Shown here one piece after another: positions 16,434 to 23,490 of a stretch of DNA of 64,000 nucleotides (positions are counted from its first letter, which is position 1; the number at the start of each line of letters is the position of its first letter). The notes beneath the pieces are model-generated. The model ran no database searches. It was not told where the DNA came from and saw only the letters and a program-made list of their open reading frames with translations. Origin of the DNA: Ferruginibacter paludis. GTDB lineage: Bacteria > Bacteroidota > Bacteroidia > Chitinophagales > Chitinophagaceae. Position numbers and translations under genes: made by a program. Where the stretch lies: assembly GCF_030409685.1 (NCBI RefSeq), contig NZ_JAUFQJ010000024.1, forward strand, positions 682,001 through 746,000. The letters run 5' to 3'.

Positions 16434-17876
16434 ATGTTCAACAAAAGAATAAAGATAAAAGCATTGCTGGCAGAAGAAAACACCGGCTTTGAAGCAACCG
16501 TAATGGGATGGGTTCGTACTTTCAGAAACAACCAGTTTATTGCCCTTAACGATGGCAGTACCAATAATAATTTACAGGTAGTTGCGTCATTAGGCGAGTT
16601 TGAAGACAGCACATTAAAACGCCTTACCACTGGCGCCTGCATTAAAGTTACCGGACAGGTAATTGCATCTTTAGGTAAAGGACAAAAGGTAGAGTTAAAG
16701 GCCGCTACCATCGAAATATTAGGCGACAGTGACGCAGAAAAATTTCCTTTGCAACCAAAAAAACACAGTCTTGAGTTTTTAAGAGAGATTGCCCATATGC
16801 GCTTTCGCACCAACACTTTTGGCGCTATTTTTCGCATCCGGCATTCACTGGCTTTTGCCATTCACCAGTTTTTCAATGATAAGGGATTTGTTTACCTGCA
16901 TACACCCATCATCACTGCCAGCGATGCGGAAGGTGCCGGCGAAATGTTCCGGGTAACTACTTTACCGCTGGATGGCAGCGCACCCAAAAATGAAGATGGC
17001 AGCATAAATTTTAAAGATGATTTTTTCGGGCGCAGCACCAATCTGACCGTTAGCGGACAACTGGAAGGTGAACTGGCTGCTATGGCTTTTAGTGATGTAT
17101 ATACTTTCGGCCCCACATTCAGGGCAGAAAACAGCAATACAACGCGCCACCTGGCGGAGTTTTGGATGATTGAACCCGAAGTTGCCTTTAACGACCTGGA
17201 AGATAATATGAACCTGGCAGAAGCTTTTATCCGGTACGTGATCAAGTATGCCATGGAGCAAAATAAAGAAGACCTTGAATTTTTAGCGCAGCGGCTGGAA
17301 GAAGAAGAAAAACAAAAACCTCAGCAGGACAGAAGTGAAATGGGTTTACTGGACAAACTGAATTTTGTAGTAAACAACGATTTTGAAAGGCTGACTTATA
17401 CCGAAGCGATTGAAATTTTAAGAGAGAGTAACCACAACAAGAAAAAGAAGTTTCAATATTTAATTGAAGGCTGGGGTGTTGATCTGCAAAGCGAACATGA
17501 ACGTTACCTGGTAGAGAAACATTTTAAAAAACCGGTGATACTCACCAACTATCCAAAAGACATCAAATCGTTTTACATGCGTTTGAATGAGGATGGTAAA
17601 ACGGTTGCAGCCATGGATATACTGGCGCCGGGTATTGGTGAAATTGTGGGTGGATCGCAAAGGGAAGAACGGCTGGATAAATTAACGGCCCGCATGGCTG
17701 AAATGCATATTCCTGCAGAAGAACTGAACTGGTATCTGGATACCCGCCGCTTCGGCAGTTGCCCGCACGCCGGCTTCGGGCTTGGGTTTGAACGCCTGGT
17801 ACAATTCGTAACTGGCATGGGTAATATCAGGGATGTAATTCCTTTCCCAAGGTATCCCAAGAGTGCAGAATTTTAA
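16434..17876 (+). CDS. asnS: Asparaginyl-tRNA synthetase
   Basis: A 480-residue class II aminoacyl-tRNA synthetase charging tRNA-Asn. An N-terminal OB-fold domain binding the anticodon (about 5-110) is followed by the catalytic core with motif 2 (FRAENSNTTRHLAEFWMIEPE region, near 230) and motif 3 (GLGFERLVQF, near 448). The insertion between residues about 285 and 330 is usual in this family. Length matches bacterial AsnRS. The C-terminal sequence RDVIPFPRYPKSAEF is typical. A TAnnTTTG promoter lies just upstream. Confidence 0.97.
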   Translation: MFNKRIKIKALLAEENTGFEATVMGWVRTFRNNQFIALNDGSTNNNLQVVASLGEFEDSTLKRLTTGACIKVTGQVIASLGKGQKVELKAATIEILGDSDAEKFPLQPKKHSLEFLREIAHMRFRTNTFGAIFRIRHSLAFAIHQFFNDKGFVYLHTPIITASDAEGAGEMFRVTTLPLDGSAPKNEDGSINFKDDFFGRSTNLTVSGQLEGELAAMAFSDVYTFGPTFRAENSNTTRHLAEFWMIEPEVAFNDLEDNMNLAEAFIRYVIKYAMEQNKEDLEFLAQRLEEEEKQKPQQDRSEMGLLDKLNFVVNNDFERLTYTEAIEILRESNHNKKKKFQYLIEGWGVDLQSEHERYLVEKHFKKPVILTNYPKDIKSFYMRLNEDGKTVAAMDILAPGIGEIVGGSQREERLDKLTARMAEMHIPAEELNWYLDTRRFGSCPHAGFGLGFERLVQFVTGMGNIRDVIPFPRYPKSAEF

Positions 17877-17972
17877 TTGGGCAAAACAATATTGCTTTAA
17901 GATATTTACCAGGCTACTTTATAGTTGGTTCATTGCTTTAGAGCAGGCAATTAACTTGTATAATATTTTACC

Positions 17973-18035
17973 GCGGTCTGACCTTCGGTACCGACCATGG
18001 TAAAAATTTGCGGTCGGCACCAAAGGTCAGACCGC
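17973..18035. repeat. Long GC-rich inverted repeat (REP/MITE-like palindrome)
   Basis: A 24-base left arm (17973-17996, beginning GCGGTCTGACCTT) and right arm (18012-18035, ending AAGGTCAGACCGC) match at 22 of 24 positions across a 15-base loop. It lies about 97 bases after asnS and has no T-tract, so it is a poor intrinsic terminator. The GC-rich arms contrast with the AT-rich spacer, as expected for a dispersed palindromic element. Whether copies occur elsewhere in the genome cannot be seen here. Confidence 0.7.
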
Positions 18036-18168
18036 AAAGCGAACACTCCAAAAACTAATGCCCTGCGAATTGAAGGCGATGCACAAAGCTGTAAAAGTAT
18101 AAGTGAGTGACACAACGATTTTCCACAAAGCTGTTATTGCCCGGACCATTATTTTTTAAATACAAATT

Positions 18169-18722
18169 ATGCTTTCACTGCAACTCAATCCTTTTCCGGT
18201 GCTGTATACCGGACGGCTGATGCTGAAAGAAATAACAGCGGCAGATGTGAACGATTTACTGGTACTGCGTTCTGATAAAAACGTGATGGCCTATATTGAC
18301 AGGCCACTTGCCAATCGGCAGCTGATGCCATGGAGCTGATTCAAAAAATAATTGACGGCGTAAAAAATAATGAAAATATTACCTGGGGCATTGCTTTAAA
18401 AGAAGATGCTGTATTAATTGGCACCATTGGTTTCTGGAAGATTGATGCGCCCAATTACCGGGCAGAAATCGGCTACCTGCTGCACCCGCAGCAACAGCGA
18501 AAGGGCATCATGCAGGAAGCGATCAAAGCCGTATTACATTATGGATTTACCACCATTGGCCTGCATTCTGTGGAAGCCAATATCAATCCTGCCAATGAAG
18601 CTTCTAAAAACTTACTGCTGAAAAATAACTTCGTACAGGAAGCCTGGTTTAAAGAAAATTATTTTTACAACGGCCGCTTTCTTGACTCTGCTATTTACTC
18701 TTTGCTGGCCCCTTCTGCCTGA
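18169..18722 (+). pseudogene. GNAT acetyltransferase (RimJ/RimL-like) broken by a frameshift
   Basis: The first frame from the ATG at 18169 encodes MLSLQLNPFPVLYTGRLMLK and on to YIDRPLANRQ, the normal N-terminus of a RimJ/RimL-type N-acetyltransferase, then stops at 18337. The rest of the domain continues in another frame from about 18320 (DAMELIQKII, then IGYLLHPQQQRKGIMQEA with the acetyl-CoA loop, and NNFVQEAWFKENYF) to 18722. The break lies near 18312-18325 and equals a loss of one base or gain of two. Joined, the protein would be about 184 residues, normal for the family. It could be a true pseudogene or an assembly error. Confidence 0.8.
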
Positions 18723-18824
18723 TTTATTTTATGGGAGCGGTTTTTGTTGTCTGTTCCGAAAAATAAATTTTCATTCAACAAACAGCCTGTAAGAGCTGTT
18801 TGTACTTATTCTAAAATAAAACAT

Positions 18825-19868
18825 ATGACACCCATAAACGCTTATGCAGCGCAAAGTGCAACCACACCATTAACACCATTTAATTTTGAAAGACGAGACG
18901 TTGGCGCCAATGATGTACAAATTGAAATTTTATATTGTGGCGTTTGTCACTCCGATATTCACCAGGTACGCAACGAATGGGGGGGCTCTATTTACCCGAT
19001 GGTACCGGGCCACGAAATAGTAGGCCGCATTACCAAAATTGGGTCTGACGTAAAAGACTTTACAATCGGTGAACTGGCCGGCGTGGGCTGCTTTGTAGAC
19101 TCCTGCAGGGAGTGCCCCAGCTGCCTGGCACATGAAGAACAATATTGTGACAACGGGATGGTTGGCACTTACAATGGCCGTGATAAAGAAGGCAACCCTA
19201 CCTATGGCGGGTATTCTACGCAAATTGTAGTGGATGCAAAATACACGCTGCATGTAGCTGACAGTTTGCCTATTGAAGGAGTGGCGCCTTTGTTGTGTGC
19301 AGGCATTACCACTTACTCCCCCTTAAGGCACTGGAATATTGGCAAAGGACACAAAGTGGCCGTAGTTGGCCTGGGCGGTCTGGGCCACATGGCCGTTAAG
19401 TTTGCCGCTGCTTTTGGTGCCGATGTTACCGTGCTGAGCACTTCCAAATCAAAGGAACAGGATGCGCTGAATTTAGGCGCCCATCATTTTGCGGTAACAA
19501 AAGATGCGGACACCATGAAAAAACTGCAGGGCAAATTTGATTTTATTTTAAGTACAATTTCTGCATCGCACGAATACAATGATTATTTAAACCTGCTTAC
19601 TTTAAACGGCACCATGGTGGTGGTGGGCGTACCTCCGCAGCCTTCCGTAGTGGGCGCTTTTAACCTTATCGGCAAACGCCGTTCTATTGCCGGCTCCCTG
19701 ATTGGTGGTATTAAAGAAACGCAGGAAATGCTGGACTACTGCGCCGAACACAATATTGTGAGCGATGTGGAAGTGATTAAAGTATCTTCGATAAATGAGG
19801 CCTACGAAAGAATGTTAAAAGGCGACGTACACTATCGTTTTGTGATAGATATCGCCTCTTTAAAATAA
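18825..19868 (+). CDS. Zinc-dependent NAD(P)-linked alcohol dehydrogenase
   Basis: A 347-residue medium-chain dehydrogenase of the YahK/cinnamyl-alcohol type that reduces aldehydes or oxidises alcohols. The catalytic zinc site is seen in CGVCHSD and GHE, and the structural zinc in the cysteines of CRECPSCLAHEEQYC. The coenzyme motif is VVGLGGLGHMAVKF. The ATG at 18825 (MTPINAYAAQ) gives the usual N-terminus; 27 upstream codons do not resemble the family. A strong terminator follows. The physiological substrate is unknown. Confidence 0.9.
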   Translation: MTPINAYAAQSATTPLTPFNFERRDVGANDVQIEILYCGVCHSDIHQVRNEWGGSIYPMVPGHEIVGRITKIGSDVKDFTIGELAGVGCFVDSCRECPSCLAHEEQYCDNGMVGTYNGRDKEGNPTYGGYSTQIVVDAKYTLHVADSLPIEGVAPLLCAGITTYSPLRHWNIGKGHKVAVVGLGGLGHMAVKFAAAFGADVTVLSTSKSKEQDALNLGAHHFAVTKDADTMKKLQGKFDFILSTISASHEYNDYLNLLTLNGTMVVVGVPPQPSVVGAFNLIGKRRSIAGSLIGGIKETQEMLDYCAEHNIVSDVEVIKVSSINEAYERMLKGDVHYRFVIDIASLK

Positions 19869-19890
19869 ATCTTTTTAACACGTAAATACA

Positions 19891-19920
19891 AGGTGGGCCT
19901 GATTTTGCCCACCTTTTTTT
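19891..19920 (+). terminator. Intrinsic terminator of the alcohol dehydrogenase gene
   Basis: AGGTGGGC (19891-19898) pairs perfectly with GCCCACCT (19907-19914) across an 8-base loop, followed by a run of T. It begins 22 bases after the stop codon. Confidence 0.9.
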
Positions 19921-19946
19921 ATTTCTTTCATAATTTGATGCGCTTG

Positions 19947-19980
19947 TTTTGCAATATTTGAGGAGAAACTCCTATTTTTG
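19947..19980 (+). promoter_or_regulatory. Promoter of tRNA-Phe
   Basis: TTTTG (19947-19951) and TATTTTTG (19973-19980) are 21 bases apart and match the Bacteroidota -33/-7 consensus. The predicted start is about a dozen bases before the mature tRNA. Confidence 0.65.
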
Positions 19981-19997
19981 CTGCCCCGAAAGGGAAC

Positions 19998-20070
19998 GGT
20001 GTGATAGCTCAGTTGGTAGAGCAATGGACTGAAAATCCATGTGTCGCCGGTTCAACCCCGGCTCGCACCA
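19998..20070 (+). tRNA. trnF: tRNA-Phe (anticodon GAA)
   Basis: A 73-base cloverleaf. The acceptor stem is GGTGTGA with TCGCACC (one G-T pair), the D-stem GCTC/GAGC, the anticodon stem ATGGA/TCCAT with loop CTGAAAA giving anticodon GAA, and the T-arm GCCGG-TTCAACC-CCGGC. The discriminator base is A and the 3' CCA is not encoded, so it must be added after transcription. It has its own promoter and a long terminator hairpin. Confidence 0.97.
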
Positions 20071-20071
20071 C

Positions 20072-20115
20072 AAAAAGCAGGAAAATTGATTTTAAAATCA
20101 GTTTTCCTGCTTTTT
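20072..20115 (+). terminator. Terminator of tRNA-Phe
   Basis: A perfect 14-base outer arm pair (20072-20085, AAAAAGCAGGAAAA; 20102-20115, TTTTCCTGCTTTTT). The enclosed bases are themselves palindromic, giving one very long hairpin that begins two bases after the tRNA. The A/T ends make it able to work in both directions. Confidence 0.85.
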
Positions 20116-20385
20116 ATTTTCTGGAATGCTTGTTTCATCTGTTCAAAGTACTGCCCCTGAAAATTATGCCGCCCTCCTATCACAAAAGGCTACTTGGTGA
20201 TACAAAAAATCAAATTATTTTCATATTTATTGTGCTTTACTCCGGCAATTGTAAATCCGACAAAACGGCAATATCACACTGTTGCGGATAACTACACTCA
20301 GCCTCACGGATGAAAACGATAGTCGTAAGCATATTAATTTTCTCCCCATTTGGAGTAAATCCAGAAAATCAAATATATCACCCAA

Positions 20386-20901
20386 TTATACCATCAGCAA
20401 AACCACCGTCAACATAACACCCGCCAAAGTAAAATACAGGCCCTTTTTAAAAATGCTTGTTTTGGGCATAAACATCCAGAAAGAAGAGATCACAAAAAAG
20501 AAAAGGGAAACCCCGAAGAAAACGTTCAGAAAAAATAAGGGGTCTTTTGTACTGGCTTTGTGCAGGTGAGTTAGTTTTTCTACCAGCGCCGGCAATACGG
20601 TGACGGTATAGCTTGCTGAACCTGTCTGTGCATTGTAAGTGCCCTGTTTAAAAGTTTGCATGTCGCCGCTCACGGAAGTAATTTTTAAATCACGTATGCG
20701 GATCGCCTTGCCTAAAGCCTCTGCTGTAAGACCCGGCTGCAGTTGCTGCGTTAGTTGTTTTTCTTTTTTTAAAAAACTGGTATCCCTGAAAATAAGCACG
20801 ATGCCGCTGAGGGCATATACGGCCATAATACCGGCTAAAAAAAAGCCCAGGTAACGGTGATATACACGCATGCTGTTGTGAAGGGTTGCTTTACTGCTCA
20901 T
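20386..20901 (-). CDS. PepSY-associated membrane protein
   Basis: A 171-residue inner-membrane protein. It starts with the PepSY-TM signature MRVYHRYLGFFLAGIMAVYALSG split over the first helix. A periplasmic segment (about 45-115) includes a PepSY-like beta region, and two more helices follow (FFLNVFFGVSLFFFVISSFW and a final hydrophobic stretch). Relatives serve as small membrane partners in iron or redox processes, but family members are usually 350-500 residues; this short form is a subtype. I chose the ATG at 20901 (MSSKATLHNS). No partner gene is adjacent. Confidence 0.75.
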   Translation of the reverse strand: MSSKATLHNSMRVYHRYLGFFLAGIMAVYALSGIVLIFRDTSFLKKEKQLTQQLQPGLTAEALGKAIRIRDLKITSVSGDMQTFKQGTYNAQTGSASYTVTVLPALVEKLTHLHKASTKDPLFFLNVFFGVSLFFFVISSFWMFMPKTSIFKKGLYFTLAGVMLTVVLLMV

Positions 20902-21075
20902 AGTTTTAATTTGGTGCAAAGAAAAGTATTGGGGTGAATTTTACCGCCGAAATAGGGAAAAGCATTTACACAATCCGTAAATTCAGTCTGCTTCAGGGCT
21001 GCTTCATCTTTTATCAGAACTTACCTTATTTTTAATTTTTATGATTTGTATTGGGCTTATTTTTTACCAACCGGA

Positions 21076-21864
21076 TCAACGATATAGTTCTGGCTTAAAC
21101 CTGCCCGCCAGCAAGCCGGTTGCTTTTTCCGGCTCCATGGTTGCGGTGATCACGCCTGCTTTGCCATATGCCTGGTAAGCAACGCAACTGCCATCAGGAC
21201 CAATTAAAGAACTGGCAGACTCCGGATATTGAAAGGCATAGTTGGAAGTGGCAAAATAAATCGTGTTCTCCATCGCACGCAGCATCTGGGCTTTCTCGTA
21301 GTAGGGATTTTCTTTTGCACCCCACTCCATGGGCAATCTTCCTGTGTCGTTACTTCCTGTATAGTTGGGATGAAATACTACCTGTGCGCCATTCCTGGCT
21401 GCCCATCGTACTGACTCGGGATAACGGTATCCTTCATGACAAATGGTGATACCAAATTTTATTCCGCTCACTTCAAAGAGATTGCGTTCGGCACCTGCCT
21501 GCCACAAATTATCTTCTGACGGATCCAGCTGGTTTTTTGTCTGGTAGCCCAACACTTCGCCCTTATCATCAATGACAAAAGCGAGGTTTAACAAGGCCCC
21601 ATCCCTGTACCAATCCATCGGTATAATTACCGCGATTGAATTGCTGGCCGCAATGCGCTGAACCGCCTGTAATGCTGCTTCCAATTTTTGTGGTGTACGC
21701 TCCGCCGGATCGACGCCCATACCGGGATAGCCGGGGATATAGGATTCCGGAAAACAAATAATGGCTGCCTGTTGGGAGGCTGCTTCTTTAGTAAGTTTTT
21801 CAATCCAGGCCAGGCCATCTGCAATGGAAGCCGGATAAGGCGGAGATGCAAGGGCTATCTTCAT
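21076..21864 (-). CDS. Carbon-nitrogen hydrolase (nitrilase superfamily)
   Basis: A 262-residue amidase-type enzyme. The catalytic triad is clear: Glu40 in CFPESYIPGYPG, Lys110 in YQTKNQLDPSED and Cys142 in GITICHEGYRYPE. Such enzymes hydrolyse amides, nitriles or N-carbamoyl compounds in the cytoplasm. Length fits the shorter members. There is no operon partner, and the substrate cannot be deduced. A TATATTTG element at 21898-21905 is the probable -7 site. Confidence 0.88.
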   Translation of the reverse strand: MKIALASPPYPASIADGLAWIEKLTKEAASQQAAIICFPESYIPGYPGMGVDPAERTPQKLEAALQAVQRIAASNSIAVIIPMDWYRDGALLNLAFVIDDKGEVLGYQTKNQLDPSEDNLWQAGAERNLFEVSGIKFGITICHEGYRYPESVRWAARNGAQVVFHPNYTGSNDTGRLPMEWGAKENPYYEKAQMLRAMENTIYFATSNYAFQYPESASSLIGPDGSCVAYQAYGKAGVITATMEPEKATGLLAGRFKPELYR

Positions 21865-21897
21865 ATCAGTTATTTATTGTGGGGTAGATGTTTCATT

Positions 21898-21905
21898 CAA
21901 ATATA
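21898..21905 (-). promoter_or_regulatory. -7 promoter element of the nitrilase-family gene
   Basis: TATATTTG on the minus strand matches TAnnTTTG, about 33 bases before the ATG. A possible TTG (21922-21924) is only 16 bases upstream, closer than ideal. Confidence 0.35.
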
Positions 21906-21975
21906 TTTCATTTTACTTTTTCAATGAACATGCATTTACTGTCGGCGCCAGCTGCTATTTCACTTATTTAATTTG

Positions 21976-21983
21976 TATGTTTG
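21976..21983 (+). promoter_or_regulatory. -7 promoter element of the reductase-like gene
   Basis: TATGTTTG matches TAnnTTTG and is separated from the ATG at 21988 by four bases, so a transcript starting at the usual distance would have almost no leader. Confidence 0.35.
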
Positions 21984-21987
21984 ATGT

Positions 21988-23256
21988 ATGATAAGCACCA
22001 TATTTATAAACTTCCGCGGCGGCATTATTGACCCCGCCAATCTGCACAATATTTTAATTGCTGTAAATAAAATAAAGATAAGAGACGTTCACTTTGGATT
22101 GCGGCAGCAATTGCTGGTAGACATGGAACATTACAGTGTAGAACCCTTTACGGCAGAACTGGATAAACTGGAACTGGCTTATGAAATAGATGAGTGCAAA
22201 CATCCCAACATTTGCAGCTCATATCCGGCGGCCGGCGTATTCATCGGCGACAGCTGGTTAAGTGAAGCCATTTATAAGAACGTGCTTGATTCCATCGATT
22301 ATGCGCCAATGCTAAAGATTAACATCTGCGACAATAACCAAAGCTTTACGCCCATCCTTACGGGTAATATCAACTGGATTGCTTCGCCTTCTATTGAAAA
22401 TTTCTGGCACCTGATCATCCGCTTTCCCAAAACGAATGTTATTTACGAATGGACCATGCTTTGCCATACCAATGACATTGCATCTGTTACAAAAAAACTG
22501 GAAACAATCATTCTGCAACACCCGGATAAATTTGTTGATACAGAACTGGCCAATGGTGATGACTTGTTTGCCTTGTTTAATTCCGATGGTTTAAACATAC
22601 AGCCTGCTGAAAGCCCGGTAGTACTGCCGCCTTTTAACCTTCCCTATTATGAAGGCCTTAACCGTTATAACGACAAATACTGGCTGGGCATTTACAGGCG
22701 GGATGAATTATTCAGCGTACCATTTTTAATAAAGTTGTGCCGGCTTTGTATGCAGACTGGTATCACCCAGCTGTGTTGTACTTCGTGGAAAACAATCCTG
22801 ATAAAAGGCATTGAAGAGCAAGACAAAGAGAAATGGAATTTACTGCTGGAAGAATTCCAGATCAATATGCGGCATGCAGCCAACGAACTTAACTTCCAGG
22901 TAGAAGATAATTGCCCGGAAGGCCTGGATTTAAAAACTTACCTGGTTAAAAATTTAAGCATTGATGATACCCGCACTTTTGGTATTTGCATCGGCATAAA
23001 AACCCGCAAAAAAAGCGAAGTCTTCAGCAGCATTTTGGTACGCCAACGCTACCTGGTTGATTTTTTAGGAATCAAACTGTTTAAAGTGTATGATATTTTA
23101 TGCGCCAAGGATTTCAATCCGAATGAAAGAACAGGGGAAATATTCAGCAGGGACAATCCCAAATTTGTGATGGGCGAACAGCTGAGAAGATGTGTATTAT
23201 ACTATTACCAGCACCGGGCAAAAGTGGTGAAGGGAAAAGCATTGGCAGTTAAATAA
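21988..23256 (+). CDS. Nitrite/sulfite reductase ferredoxin-half-domain-like protein
   Basis: A 422-residue cytoplasmic protein. Two segments look like the ferredoxin-like half domains of nitrite/sulfite reductases: DVHFGLRQQLLVDMEHYSV with PNICSSYPAAGVF in the first half, and LCRLCMQTGITQLCCTSWKT followed by ILIKGIEEQDKEKWN in the second. The four-cysteine pattern that binds the siroheme/4Fe-4S pair in true reductases is not evident. Similar Bacteroidota proteins exist, some annotated as rubredoxin-containing; no CxxCG rubredoxin motif is seen here. The fold call is by pattern and the activity is unknown. It is a single-gene unit. Confidence 0.55.
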   Translation: MISTIFINFRGGIIDPANLHNILIAVNKIKIRDVHFGLRQQLLVDMEHYSVEPFTAELDKLELAYEIDECKHPNICSSYPAAGVFIGDSWLSEAIYKNVLDSIDYAPMLKINICDNNQSFTPILTGNINWIASPSIENFWHLIIRFPKTNVIYEWTMLCHTNDIASVTKKLETIILQHPDKFVDTELANGDDLFALFNSDGLNIQPAESPVVLPPFNLPYYEGLNRYNDKYWLGIYRRDELFSVPFLIKLCRLCMQTGITQLCCTSWKTILIKGIEEQDKEKWNLLLEEFQINMRHAANELNFQVEDNCPEGLDLKTYLVKNLSIDDTRTFGICIGIKTRKKSEVFSSILVRQRYLVDFLGIKLFKVYDILCAKDFNPNERTGEIFSRDNPKFVMGEQLRRCVLYYYQHRAKVVKGKALAVK

Positions 23257-23490
23257 CATGGCCACAAGGCATACATTTGTACCCGGATGCTTCATGTTAA
23301 TTCCTGTAACATTTCCTTTAAGCCAATACATCAATCTAACTAATTCCCGCTGCTATGTTTTCATAATTGTATTACTGCTGCATTTGCGCAACAGGTTGCT
23401 GATGTTTGCCTCAAATATATTATCTTCAACACCCAGTTCGTCCCCGTGAAATGTTTGGCATCCCGCTTAATAAACCATCAACATCAATTC

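Noticed and set aside
17973..18035. Intrinsic terminator of asnS
   Set aside because: The hairpin is long and stable but lies about 97 bases beyond the stop and has no T-tract on either strand.
19998..20115. Attachment site of an integrated element at tRNA-Phe
   Set aside because: No integrase, no direct repeat of the tRNA end and no accessory genes follow; the hairpin after it is explained as a terminator.
20001..20291. A reading frame beginning inside tRNA-Phe
   Set aside because: It starts within the tRNA, crosses the terminator hairpin and resembles no protein.
20282..20569. A 95-residue plus-strand frame opposite the PepSY gene
   Set aside because: It is the complement of a clear membrane-protein gene and has no own promoter or recognisable domain.
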